DNA of 64,000 nt, from the NCBI GenBank assembly GCA_049510055.1, contig JBEKZI010000003.1:45880-109879 (forward strand), written 5' to 3'. Under the pieces are notes generated by a model, which worked only from the letters and a program-made list of their open reading frames with translations, ran no database searches and was not told the origin of the DNA. Source of the DNA: JALHTV01 sp049510055 (GTDB lineage Bacteria; Planctomycetota; Phycisphaerae; SM23-33). A program made the position numbers and the translations under genes. Positions 19,375 to 27,801 of the stretch are shown here, piece after piece (the first letter of the stretch is position 1; the number at the start of each line of letters is the position of its first letter).

Positions 19375-20640
19375 ATGAAATTTCAAGCCGTCAAAGGAAC
19401 CCGAGACTTCTACCCAGACGCCATGCGCGTCCGCAACTGGATCACGGACGCTTGGCGGCGGGTGTCGCTGCGCAACGGTTTTGAGGAATACGACTCGCCG
19501 ATCTTCGAGTACCTGGACCTGTTCGAGGCCAAGAGCGGGCCGGAAATCTCCGAGCAGTTGTTCGCCTTCACCGACCGCGGCGGCCGGCGGCTGGCCATCC
19601 TTCCGGAGATCACGCCGTCGCTGGCCCGCATGGTCAACGCCAAGGTCAACGCCTTGCCCCGGCCGATCAAGTGGTTCTCCATCCCGCGGATCTGCCGTGC
19701 AGAGAACCCCCAAAAAGGCCGGCTGCGAGAGTTCTTCCAGTGGAACATCGACATCATCGGCGAAGAGTCTCCCGGGGCCGATGCCGAGTGCGTCCTGGTC
19801 GCCGTCGAGGCCCTGCGGGAGCTTGGCCTGACCAGCGATGAAGTGAAAGTGCGATATTCCAGCCGCGCCCTGATCGCGGCCGTGCTGAAGGCCCTGGCGG
19901 TGGGGGAGGAGCAGGTTCCCAAGATTCTTTCGGTGCTGGACAAGCGGTCCAAGGTGCCGGCGGAGGCGTTCAACCAGATGCTCCGCCAAGCTGTGCCAGA
20001 CGAGTCGGCCCGGCGGGGGATTCTGCGGTTCCTGGATTCAAAGGGGACTGATGTAGGCAAGCCTTCGCCCCAGGCCGAAGCGGCCCTTGGCGAGTTGGAA
20101 CAATTCCAGGCGGCGATGAAGAATTTCGGCATCGCCGATTGGTGCCAGTATGACACAGGCGTGGTCCGCGGGTTGGCGTACTACACGGGCATCGTGTACG
20201 AGATTTTCGACGCCGGCCAGGCGATGCGGGCCGTGGCCGGTGGGGGGCGGTACGACAACCTGCTGGAGGCCCTGGGCGGGCCGAAGATCGCTGCCACGGG
20301 CTTTGGCATGGGCGACGTGGTGCTGGGAATCCTGCTGGAAGAAAAAGGCAAGATTCCCAAAGAATTCCCTGGCCAGCGGCTGGATTTCTTCGTCATCGAC
20401 GCAGACGAGGGGCAGGTCCAGGCCGTACTAGCCGTCGTGGCCGCGTTACGGAAGGGGGGGCTGGCGGCCGACTTTAGCTACAAGCGCCAGCCGCTGGGCA
20501 AGCAGCTCAAAGAGGCCAACCGCCGCTCGGCGCTGCGGGCGGCCATCGTCCGCGGCCAAACGGTGACGGTGAAAGACCTGGCCAGCGGACAGCAGGTCGA
20601 CCGGCCCATCGACGAATTCCTGGCCAAGCCTCTGGGATAA
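19375..20640 (+). CDS. hisS: Histidyl-tRNA synthetase
   Basis: A 421-residue class II aminoacyl-tRNA synthetase that charges tRNA-His in the cytoplasm. Seen: N-terminal VKGTRDFYPDAM (family KGTRD start), motif 2 RICRAENPQKGRLREFFQWN, histidine-A-like region GLAYYTGIVYEIFD, motif 3 AVAGGGRYDNLLEALGG, and the C-terminal anticodon-binding domain with SYKRQPLGKQLKEANRRSA. Length matches the family. The motif 2 arginine-containing segment reads AENPQKGR rather than the commoner GERPQ(A)GR, a small deviation. It is transcribed divergently from the cimA leader and is followed by the HYExAFE gene 94 bases later. Confidence 0.95.
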   Translation: MKFQAVKGTRDFYPDAMRVRNWITDAWRRVSLRNGFEEYDSPIFEYLDLFEAKSGPEISEQLFAFTDRGGRRLAILPEITPSLARMVNAKVNALPRPIKWFSIPRICRAENPQKGRLREFFQWNIDIIGEESPGADAECVLVAVEALRELGLTSDEVKVRYSSRALIAAVLKALAVGEEQVPKILSVLDKRSKVPAEAFNQMLRQAVPDESARRGILRFLDSKGTDVGKPSPQAEAALGELEQFQAAMKNFGIADWCQYDTGVVRGLAYYTGIVYEIFDAGQAMRAVAGGGRYDNLLEALGGPKIAATGFGMGDVVLGILLEEKGKIPKEFPGQRLDFFVIDADEGQVQAVLAVVAALRKGGLAADFSYKRQPLGKQLKEANRRSALRAAIVRGQTVTVKDLASGQQVDRPIDEFLAKPLG

Positions 20641-20734
20641 GCCGCCAAGTTAACCGGGGACCGCCATCGCGCGGCTCGACAAAGGAGTTCGGCTGAGGCT
20701 CACTCGAAGCCCTCGCCGAAATCGATCGACAAGG

Positions 20735-21250
20735 ATGGCACATCGCGACAACCATTACGAAGCCGCCTTCGAGGACTACCTGCGGGCCAAGGGCTGGCCC
20801 TATGTGGCCGTCGATGAAGCCAAAAAGGCCATGTTCGCCAGTGTCGCGCTGAAGAGCTTCGATTTCGTCGTCTACAGCTCCACCGGCCCCAACCTGATCG
20901 TGGACGTCAAGGGCCGGAAATTTCCAAGCGGCGGCAGGGGGGTCAAGTCCAAGCGGACCTGGGAAAACTGGATCACCCGCCAGGACGTCGAGGGCCTGAC
21001 GCAGTGGCAGGAGGTCTTCGGCAGCGCGTTCGTAGCCGTGCTGGTATTCGCCTATTGGTTCCAGGGTCCGCCGCAGCGGTCGCCCTTCGGCGACGTGCAC
21101 GTGTTCCGCCAGCGGCATTACGCCTTCCTGGGGATCCGCCTGGCGGATTACGTGGCCGCCGCCCGGCCGCGAAGCGCCAAGTGGCAGACCATCACCGTCC
21201 CGGCCGCCACGTTCTCCCGCTCGGCGACGGATTTCGCCTCGTTCCTGTAA
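20735..21250 (+). CDS. HYExAFE family protein, possible nuclease fold
   Basis: A 171-residue protein starting MAHRDNHYEAAFEDYLRAKG; the HYExAFE motif at residues 7-13 defines a family that I know from planctomycetes. The pattern of an acidic residue pair, then FDFVVYSSTGPNLIVDVKGRKF with D-x-K spacing, resembles the (P)D-(D/E)xK nuclease core, so nuclease-like activity is an inference. A second part (FGDVHVFRQRHYAFLGI) is conserved-looking but unassigned. It follows hisS by 94 bases. A perfect 20-bp palindrome begins at the base after its stop codon. Confidence 0.8.
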   Translation: MAHRDNHYEAAFEDYLRAKGWPYVAVDEAKKAMFASVALKSFDFVVYSSTGPNLIVDVKGRKFPSGGRGVKSKRTWENWITRQDVEGLTQWQEVFGSAFVAVLVFAYWFQGPPQRSPFGDVHVFRQRHYAFLGIRLADYVAAARPRSAKWQTITVPAATFSRSATDFASFL

Positions 21251-21270
21251 CCTGCCTGCCGGCAGGCAGG
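21251..21270. repeat. 20-bp perfect palindrome
   Basis: CCTGCCTGCCGGCAGGCAGG, directly after the TAA of the HYExAFE gene. The identical palindrome is at 58491-58510 and degenerate copies are at 31981-32000 and 32053-32072. There is no T run, so it is not a standard terminator. Confidence 0.8.
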
Positions 21271-21308
21271 GTTGCGGAACGCCTCCTCGGCCGCTAGGAT
21301 GCCAAGCC

Positions 21309-21512
21309 ATGAAGGTGATGACAAAATTAGGGATTGCGGCACCGGTAATCCTTGCCGCCTTCCAGACCGCCCTGGCCGCCGAGGCCAGGAAGCCCGCGGC
21401 GCCCCCATTGGATCCCTCCGTGTCATGGACGGCCATCATCGGCAGCATCGTAGCCGTCCTGGTCATCTGCGTCCTGGGCTTCATGAGCAGCCGCAGGACG
21501 CATCTGGACTGA
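21309..21512 (+). CDS. Small exported or membrane protein
   Basis: A 67-residue protein with an N-terminal hydrophobic signal-like segment ending AALAAE around residue 24, an alanine/proline linker, and a second hydrophobic segment (WTAIIGSIVAVLVICVLGFM) at about residues 40-59 followed by basic SSRR. The layout suggests one transmembrane helix after a cleaved signal, or two helices. Its stop (TGA, 21510-21512) overlaps the bioB ATG by one base, so translation is likely coupled. No known function. Confidence 0.65.
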   Translation: MKVMTKLGIAAPVILAAFQTALAAEARKPAAPPLDPSVSWTAIIGSIVAVLVICVLGFMSSRRTHLD

Positions 21513-22594
21513 TGGCAAAGATTGCGCAGGCTCCTAAGGCGGCAGTGGTGTCAGCGTCCGTGTCCGTGCAAAAAGCCATAGCTCAGCTCGGCGAAGCAGT
21601 CCTGTCCGGCCAACTCCTGAACGCCGACCAGGCCTTGTATCTGGCCAACCTGGCCGCGGCGGACCCCTGGGAGGCGATGGCCTGGGCCCACCGCGTCCGC
21701 CAGGAGCGATTCGGAAACCAGGTGCGGTTTTGCTCGATTATCGCCGGCCGATTGGGGGCCTGCTCGGAAGACTGCAAGTGGTGCGCCCAATCGCTGGCCT
21801 GGACGCCGTCCCGCCGGCAGACAGCCAAGGAGGCCGCGCCGGCCAAACCGCGCGTCGCCCCCCGCCGGGAGATTCTGGCCGCCGCCCACGCCGCCCGCGA
21901 GAACAGTGCGGCCTGTCTGGGCATCGTCAACTCAGGCCGGCGACCCTCGGCTGCCGACCTGGGCGCCGTGGCCGAGGCAGCGGGGGCGATCCTGTCCGAT
22001 ATGTCCTGCCCGCTGGGCGTCTGCGCCTCGCTGGGAGAAATCACGGCCGATCAGGCCCGGAAGCTCGCCGGGGCCGGAGTCCGCCGATACCATCACAATC
22101 TGGAGACCTCCCGGCGGTTTTTTCCCTCGATGGTCACGACCCACGGTTATGACGACCGTCTGGCCACCCTCGCCGTGGCCCGCTCGGCCGGGATGAGCCT
22201 GTGCTGCGGCGGCATCTTCGGGCTAGGTGAGACCTGGGCCGACCGCGTGGACTTGGGCCTAACCCTCCGCGACCAGGTCGCCCCGGAGGTCGTGCCCCTA
22301 AACTTCCTGCACCCCATCCCCGGCACGCCACTGGAACACGCCCAACCCCTCCAGCCCATGGAGATCCTAGCCATCGTCGCCATCTACCGGCTTATCCTGC
22401 CCGCCGCCGACATCAAGGTCGCCGGCGGCAGGGAGGTCAACCTCCGCGACCTGCAAAGCTGGGTCTTCCACGCCGGGGCGACCAGCCTGATGGTCGGCAA
22501 CTACCTCACCACGCCCGGCAGGGGGGCCGCGGCCGACCTCCAAATGGTCCAGGACCTCGGCCTGACGCTCGTCAATGACTTCTCCAAGCCTTAG
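21512..22594 (+). CDS. bioB: Biotin synthase
   Basis: A 360-residue radical SAM enzyme converting dethiobiotin to biotin. Seen: SIIAGRLGACSEDCKWCAQS with the CxxxCxxC cluster cysteines at residues 84, 88 and 91; further cysteines in DMSCPLGVCASLGEI; YHHNLETSRRFFP (family YNHNLDTS); GIFGLGET; and the late KVAGGREVNLRDLQ (family SAGRE) with arginine. An insert rich in Ala, Arg and Pro follows the cluster (residues about 94-115) and is longer than in E. coli BioB. No other biotin genes are in the window. It starts by a one-base overlap with the small membrane protein. Confidence 0.92.
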   Translation: MAKIAQAPKAAVVSASVSVQKAIAQLGEAVLSGQLLNADQALYLANLAAADPWEAMAWAHRVRQERFGNQVRFCSIIAGRLGACSEDCKWCAQSLAWTPSRRQTAKEAAPAKPRVAPRREILAAAHAARENSAACLGIVNSGRRPSAADLGAVAEAAGAILSDMSCPLGVCASLGEITADQARKLAGAGVRRYHHNLETSRRFFPSMVTTHGYDDRLATLAVARSAGMSLCCGGIFGLGETWADRVDLGLTLRDQVAPEVVPLNFLHPIPGTPLEHAQPLQPMEILAIVAIYRLILPAADIKVAGGREVNLRDLQSWVFHAGATSLMVGNYLTTPGRGAAADLQMVQDLGLTLVNDFSKP

Positions 22595-22601
22595 GCCTTA
22601 A

Positions 22602-22706
22602 GTAGGGGAAAAACCGCCTTTAGCGGCCTTTTGTAGCCATTATCGCCCCAGGCCGGGGGGTTCCCCGGCCCTAGGGTCTAGGACCCTAAAAACGCCTTTC
22701 CCCTAC
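22602..22706. repeat. Closed multibranch inverted-repeat element
   Basis: Ends GTAGGGGAAA (22602-22611) and TTTCCCCTAC (22697-22706) are perfect 10-bp inverted repeats. Inside are three further hairpins: CCGC/GCGG (22614-22626), GGCCGGGG/CCCCGGCC (22651-22670) and TAGGGTC/GACCCTA (22672-22688). The whole could fold as a four-way junction, as RNA from either strand or as a DNA cruciform. It starts eight bases after bioB and lacks a U run at its end. Confidence 0.7.
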
Positions 22707-22840
22707 ACTGAACGTCACATAACATATATTATCGGACTATAAGGATGGCAGGCCGGGAGTGAGGTTTGGGGGCCTGGACGGCTCACGGACCAGGCGGGAC
22801 AGCTACGGTAGAGGAAAAAAACGCCCATTCATTATTTATC

Positions 22841-22869
22841 TTGACAGGGTAAACCTTTGGCCGTATCAT
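22841..22869 (+). promoter_or_regulatory. Sigma70-type promoter of the PEP-CTERM gene
   Basis: TTGACA at 22841-22846, 17-base spacer, TATCAT at 22864-22869. It is a near-consensus promoter about 280 bases before the PEP-CTERM gene and follows an AT-rich stretch (ATTATTTATC). Confidence 0.7.
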
Positions 22870-23148
22870 AGAGAAATTGCTGGAGGTAGCAAAAGGCTGT
22901 AAGGCGGGTTCTACGCTTAAGATCCCGCCGGATGTAGCGGAACCGCAAAACGCTTAGGTTCCGAGTTATCCGTTCTTTCAGGAGAGTTTGGCTGATTCGC
23001 TTCGGTTCTCTGAGAAAGCAATCACGTTTGGGCTTTTCATTTACAAGGTCATCGGAGCTTTCTCGAAGGTCGAAGTGACGCAAGCCCCCTGCCGGGACGG
23101 CTTATAAAAGGCAGTCAATAACGCTCAGCTTTTAGAGGAGGAGATACA
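22870..23148 (+). ncRNA. Long structured 5' untranslated leader of the PEP-CTERM gene
   Basis: About 270 bases between the promoter and the start codon hold no likely gene. Hairpins seen: GGCGGG/CCCGCC (22903-22929), CGGAACC/GGTTCCG (22938-22963), an AGAG/CTCT stem at about 22982-23011, and GCCGGGACGGC near 23091. A strong ribosome site (GAGGAGGAG) precedes ATG at 23149. No known riboswitch class was recognised. Confidence 0.45.
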
Positions 23149-24495
23149 ATGAGGATTCTGCCGTTTGCCAGGGTTGCTTTGCTCTCCCTGGTCATGCTGG
23201 CCCTAGCCGGCCAGGCCCTGGGCGCCTACGAACCGACGCCGCAGCAGGGCTACTACCGCGATCTGCGGTCCAACTACAACAACACGTGGTACATCTTCAA
23301 TGACAGCAACGAAGATGGCATCCTGAACCCCGGCGACACCTACATCTCTCAGATGAAGAATTGGTGGACGCCGGTGTCCAGCGGTTCCCAGGGACTCTAC
23401 AACGACGATCCCAACGTGACCTCGGGCGACCTGACTTCGGCCCCGATGAACTGGGCGACGTACACGCTGCCCAGCGGCGATCCCAACGCCAACAATCCAA
23501 ACTACAACTACTGGCTGCCGCGGGCGAACAACGCCATTAACTTCTACATGTCCTACAGCCAGTTCGACAATTGCACCTGGGATGACCCCAACTTTAAGTA
23601 CGGCAGCAACCCGACTCAATCGGCAATCGTTCGCCAGCGGCACGAAGGCCGCGGCGGCTGGAACCTGGGATGGGTGATCGGCGACAGCAACGCCGAGCTG
23701 ACGCAGACCCCCGCCGGCACGTTTAACATGACCGTCGCCGTCCACGATGGCGGAGGCACGTTCAACGGCGGGACGACCGTCAACGGCCAGCCGTTCGGGA
23801 CCAGCATCTCCAATCCCCAGGTGTCCATGAGCAACGACATCAATCCGGTGCTCAGCCTGGACAAGACGCTGGACTACAAGACGCGCCATCCGGCGATCTT
23901 TGACGACGCCAACGGCAGTTACACCTGGGCCGTCAACCAGCTCCGCATGACGGCCAACGGCTATGACGCCAACGACCTGACCACGCTGGTCAATTCCCAG
24001 GAACTGAAAGAGGTCCCCGGCTTCAACTCAGGTAAGCTGGATGCCTGCGGCCACGCGTACCTCTATCAGGACGCCTTTACGGGATACTTCAACCGCGTGA
24101 CCGGCGCGACGGACGGCGGCGTGCTCGCCGGCCTGTCGGGCTATAACAAACTCAGCGACTGGTCCGATCAGCAGGTCATCCGCATCATGATCGACGCGAA
24201 CTCGCTGAAGTCCGGCGGGATCACCCAAGTCAACTTCTTTGACTTCGGCGATTCCAACGCCGCCACCTGGGGCACCAACACGGGCCAGCAGGTCAATCCC
24301 AAGACGATCAGCTTCTATGCCGACGCGGGTGGCAATCTCTTCATGGGCGATCCGAACGGCGATCCAAACAGCTGGGTCTACTTCTCGGACAACATCATCT
24401 ACATTGCCACGACCAATCAGATTCCCGAGCCGGCCACCCTGTGCCTGTTGGCGCTGGGCGCCGGCTTGATGGTACTCCGTAGACGTAGGCGGTAA
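23149..24495 (+). CDS. Exported PEP-CTERM anchored protein
   Basis: A 448-residue secreted protein. Seen: a signal peptide (residues 1-25, ALAGQALGA), a body rich in Asn, Gly, Tyr and Thr typical of surface or matrix proteins, and a C-terminal sorting tail IPEPATLCLLALGAGLMVL followed by RRRRR. PEP-CTERM proteins are processed by exosortase (EpsH/XrtA) in bacteria making exopolysaccharide. EPS glycosyltransferases are at 61626-64000, but no exosortase is in this window. A DSNEDGILNPGDTYIS segment resembles a dockerin-like calcium loop. It has its own promoter, long leader and a strong terminator, so it is a monocistronic unit. The ligand or function is unknown. Confidence 0.88.
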   Translation: MRILPFARVALLSLVMLALAGQALGAYEPTPQQGYYRDLRSNYNNTWYIFNDSNEDGILNPGDTYISQMKNWWTPVSSGSQGLYNDDPNVTSGDLTSAPMNWATYTLPSGDPNANNPNYNYWLPRANNAINFYMSYSQFDNCTWDDPNFKYGSNPTQSAIVRQRHEGRGGWNLGWVIGDSNAELTQTPAGTFNMTVAVHDGGGTFNGGTTVNGQPFGTSISNPQVSMSNDINPVLSLDKTLDYKTRHPAIFDDANGSYTWAVNQLRMTANGYDANDLTTLVNSQELKEVPGFNSGKLDACGHAYLYQDAFTGYFNRVTGATDGGVLAGLSGYNKLSDWSDQQVIRIMIDANSLKSGGITQVNFFDFGDSNAATWGTNTGQQVNPKTISFYADAGGNLFMGDPNGDPNSWVYFSDNIIYIATTNQIPEPATLCLLALGAGLMVLRRRRR

Positions 24496-24528
24496 TTTGT
24501 AGAACGAGAATTGTATCCCTCCTTACGT

Positions 24529-24569
24529 GGCGACCCGCCGATGAGCAATCGGCGGGTCGCCTTATTTTT
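24529..24569 (+). terminator. Strong intrinsic terminator
   Basis: GGCGACCCGCCGAT (24529-24542), loop GAGCA, ATCGGCGGGTCGCC (24548-24561), then TTATTTTT. It is a perfect 14-bp stem ending the PEP-CTERM transcript and may also stop the converging fucI transcript. Confidence 0.9.
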
Positions 24570-24600
24570 CGCCCGATCTCCCCTACCGCCGCCGGCCGTT

Positions 24601-26313
24601 TCAGCGGCCCGCCCGCCGCATCTTGGCGGCCGTCTCGCCGCCATTCAGCACGTACAGCAGCGGCAGCGACCGGTCCACGCCCTCGATTGAAGCCGGCCGG
24701 GCCTGCCACGGCGTGGCGGACAGAACGCCCGTCAGGTCCATCCAATGCTCCAGCCGCGCCGGCGGCAGGTTCCAGACCATGTGAAAGTGATTGGCGGGGG
24801 CGTACTGCTTGTACTCGGCCATCGTGGCGTACTTGGGCACGACCCACGTGTGCGGCCAGGTGACGTTGGAGGTATTGGCCACCGCCTCGGCCAGCTTAGC
24901 CGGCAGGTCCACGGTGCAAGCCTGGTCCCAGACCAGGCTGAACAGCCCCGTCGGCTCGCTGTAGGCCAGGCGGGCGGCGATCCCCTCGATGCCGCCGGGC
25001 GTGATGAACGTGACGCTGTTGCCGCCGCCGGGGAAGTAATACGGCTCCGCAGGCGGCATCGCGATCCGCCGCATAATCGCCCCGACGCTCTCGCCCGGCC
25101 GGCCGGCCCAGTTCAGACTGGCCGAGCCGGAGTTGTCGCCATCGACGATCCCGCGCTGCGCCCAGAGCTCCTGGCCGCTGAACGTGATCTTCAGCCGCCG
25201 CGCCAGGGCCTGGATTTCCCACGGCTCCCAGACCTTGCGGAAGTCCATGAACAGCGGCGGATTCCCGCCCGACAGCCACGTGCTGAACAGCATCGTCAGC
25301 AGCCCCTGCACGTCGGCCTCGGTGGCGAATGGCATGGCCGGCTTGGCGCCGTTGTGGTCGAAGGTGGAGTTCAGCAGCGACTCCATCGCATCGGCGATCG
25401 GCAGCGGAATGCCCCGCCGGTCGCTGCCCCACTCCAACTGGTTCATGAACCCCCCGCCGACGGCGTTCAGCTCCGCCAGCAGGTCGCGGACGATCAGGTA
25501 CAGCGCCAGCCCCTTGTCGAACCGCTCGCTGTCGGCCGCCGTGGCCACGGTCAGGCGGTCGCCGAGATGGCGGTTCAGCCAGCTGCGGAGTTTCCGCAGC
25601 TCCTTGGCGTCGTAGGCGCCCTTGGCCAGCATGTCGGCCAGGAGTTTCATGTCCAGCCGCGTGATCTCCAGGCCGAAGGTGCGGCGCGTGGGAATCACGT
25701 GCGCCAAGGCCGTCTCCATGCCCATCGAATCGTGGCCGAAGACGACCACGCGGCGACCCCGCAGCCCCGCACGGGCGAGCGCCGCGTAGCACCAATCGAC
25801 CAGCGCCTTGGCCGTCGCGGCGGTCATTTTGGGCGATTGCCCCGCATCCGGCCAAGTGCCCACGTTCAACGCCGCCAGCCGGCCGCTCTGGGCCAAGGCG
25901 CCGTTGACCGCGTGGGCATAGACCACGCCGGGCTTGGGTCCGCTGTTGCCGCAGGTGATGTTCACCGGCGTCTCGGCGGGCATCTGGCTCAGCAGCGAGA
26001 TAAGCGTCAGCTGCGGGAAGGCCCAGGTGTCCGGCGCGCAGACGACGGCGTCCACGCCGGCGGAGGCGAATTGCCGGGCGACGACGTCGGCCTGCTTCTC
26101 GCCGTCGATGAGCACCGGCGACCAGACCACGTTCGCGTCGCCGCCGTCGGGCATCTTCACGCCCGCAGCCACGACGTCGGCGACCATTTCCACGATGTTC
26201 ACCGCCCGCTGCCGCGAGGCCTTGTCGATCCGCGGGTCGCACGTGGCGCAGACGCCGAACGTGACCGCTGATTTTCTGACTCCCCCACCGCTTAGACGCT
26301 TTGCCTTCGCCAT
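24601..26313 (-). CDS. fucI: L-fucose isomerase family protein
   Basis: A 570-residue aldose-ketose isomerase, about the length of E. coli FucI (591). FucI interconverts L-fucose and L-fuculose (also D-arabinose) using Mn2+. Seen: PQLTLISLLSQMPAETPVNI early, FGHDSMGMETALAHVIPTRR, Lys/Glu-rich central part, and PYYFPGGGNSVTFITPGGIEG and ANHFHMVWNLPPARLEHWMD in the C-terminal domain, where the family places its catalytic His. It follows the kinase gene by 15 bases and is the last gene of the manA-rsuA-rhaB-fucI run. Other isomerases of the FucI/AraA group are possible. Confidence 0.85.
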   Translation of the reverse strand: MAKAKRLSGGGVRKSAVTFGVCATCDPRIDKASRQRAVNIVEMVADVVAAGVKMPDGGDANVVWSPVLIDGEKQADVVARQFASAGVDAVVCAPDTWAFPQLTLISLLSQMPAETPVNITCGNSGPKPGVVYAHAVNGALAQSGRLAALNVGTWPDAGQSPKMTAATAKALVDWCYAALARAGLRGRRVVVFGHDSMGMETALAHVIPTRRTFGLEITRLDMKLLADMLAKGAYDAKELRKLRSWLNRHLGDRLTVATAADSERFDKGLALYLIVRDLLAELNAVGGGFMNQLEWGSDRRGIPLPIADAMESLLNSTFDHNGAKPAMPFATEADVQGLLTMLFSTWLSGGNPPLFMDFRKVWEPWEIQALARRLKITFSGQELWAQRGIVDGDNSGSASLNWAGRPGESVGAIMRRIAMPPAEPYYFPGGGNSVTFITPGGIEGIAARLAYSEPTGLFSLVWDQACTVDLPAKLAEAVANTSNVTWPHTWVVPKYATMAEYKQYAPANHFHMVWNLPPARLEHWMDLTGVLSATPWQARPASIEGVDRSLPLLYVLNGGETAAKMRRAGR

Positions 26314-26328
26314 GGCGATTCGTCCTTC

Positions 26329-27801
26329 CTACTTTCGCTCGACCAGCATAGCGTACCGCCCGGCCTTGTCCGCCCACAAGTCACCGTCGGTCGGCTCGTA
26401 GCACGCCAGCGCAAATGAGTTCCGCATGACCTGGTGAATCTCGTCGCGGTCCTTCAGGATACCCAGCGCCACCGCCTGCACCAGGGCGTTGCCAAAGGCC
26501 GTGCATTGGTCCGCCCCGGCATAGAGGGGTACTCGGCAGGCGTTAGCCGTCAGTTGGCACAGCAATGTGTTAGCCGTCCCGCCGCCGACCATGTAGAGCG
26601 CCGTCGGTCGCCGCCCCACCAGCTCGCCGAGGGCGTCCAGCCGCCGCGCATACTCCAAGGCCAGGCTTTCCAGCACGCACCGCACCAGTTCCCCCCTGCC
26701 GGCGGGCGGCGGCTGGCCGCTTTTGCGGAGCCAGGCTAGCAGGGCCTGTTCCATGTCCGCCGGGGCCAGGAACGACGCATCGGCCGCATCCACCAGCAGG
26801 CCGCCTTTGGCCTTGGCGGCCTCCGCCGTCATGCGGACATAGTCCCATGGTTCGGGAGTTTCTTCCCACTTCCGCCGCAGTTGCTGCACCAGCCACAGGC
26901 CCAGGATGTTCCTGGCCAGGTACCAGCCGCCCAGTGTGTATTCGTTGGTGAAGCCAAGTTCCAGGCATCGCGGCGTGGCCAGGGGGCGGTCGATCAGGCA
27001 GCCCAGGATGCTCCAGGTGCCGCAGCTCAAAAAGGCCCAGTCCCGGCCCTGTCCGGGCAACGCGGCCACGGCTGCGGAGGTGTCGTGCCCGCAGGTGGCG
27101 ATGACCGGCACGCCGTCCAGCCCCCCCACTTCCCGACGGATCGTATCGGTCAGCGGGCCAAGGACAGTCCCCGGCTCCACCGGCCGCCCGAACATGGCCG
27201 GCAGCTTGAAGCGTTCGATGATCGCCTTGGCCCATTGGCCATCGATGCCCATGAGGTTGGACGTGTTCAGGATCGACCGCTCATTGGCCCGGACTCCCGT
27301 GAGGAAAAAGTGGAACAGGTCGGGCATGTTCAGGAACGTCCTGGCCGCCTTCAGAAACGGCGAGCCGTCTCGCTGCATGGCCAGGATCTGAAACAGCGAA
27401 CTGATCGCCCACGGCTCGTACGCCGTCAGGGCGAAGATTTCCTCCCGGGACATGATGGGGTCGCTATAGGCGTGGATGCCGTCGGTTCGGCCGTCGCGGT
27501 AATGCACGGGATTGCCCAGCAGTTGCCCGTCGCCGTCCAGCAGGCCGAAGTCCACGCCCCAGGTGTCCACGCTGATGCCGGCAATCTTGACGCCCCTGGC
27601 CACCCCTGCTTGCAAGGCCGCCTTCACCCCGGCAAGGAGGTCCGGGAAGTCCCAATACAGTGTCCCGCCCCGCCGCACAGGCTGATTCGGAAAGCGGTGG
27701 ACCTCCTCCATCGATACCTTGCCATTGGCGAGGCAGACCAGCTCCCCTCGGCCACTTTCTGCACCCAAGTCAAGTGCCAAAAAGTGGTTACATTCTTTCA
27801 T
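26329..27801 (-). CDS. rhaB: FGGY-family carbohydrate kinase, rhamnulokinase-like
   Basis: A 490-residue sugar kinase. Seen: N-terminal phosphate loop FLALDLGAESGRGEL with the rhamnulokinase-type GAESGR, GISVDTWGVDFGLLDGDG, the catalytic segment ATCGHDTSAAVAALPG, LSCGTWSILG, and late GGGTANTLLCQLTANACRVPLYAG. Length and motifs fit RhaB (489 in E. coli), which phosphorylates L-rhamnulose. With fucI next door it may phosphorylate L-fuculose instead. Its start overlaps the preceding pseudouridine synthase gene by 14 bases. Confidence 0.87.
   Translation of the reverse strand: MKECNHFLALDLGAESGRGELVCLANGKVSMEEVHRFPNQPVRRGGTLYWDFPDLLAGVKAALQAGVARGVKIAGISVDTWGVDFGLLDGDGQLLGNPVHYRDGRTDGIHAYSDPIMSREEIFALTAYEPWAISSLFQILAMQRDGSPFLKAARTFLNMPDLFHFFLTGVRANERSILNTSNLMGIDGQWAKAIIERFKLPAMFGRPVEPGTVLGPLTDTIRREVGGLDGVPVIATCGHDTSAAVAALPGQGRDWAFLSCGTWSILGCLIDRPLATPRCLELGFTNEYTLGGWYLARNILGLWLVQQLRRKWEETPEPWDYVRMTAEAAKAKGGLLVDAADASFLAPADMEQALLAWLRKSGQPPPAGRGELVRCVLESLALEYARRLDALGELVGRRPTALYMVGGGTANTLLCQLTANACRVPLYAGADQCTAFGNALVQAVALGILKDRDEIHQVMRNSFALACYEPTDGDLWADKAGRYAMLVERK

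Noticed and set aside
22832..23083. An 83-codon minus-strand frame in the PEP-CTERM leader
   Set aside because: It is antisense to the promoter and leader, and no ribosome site or motif is visible.
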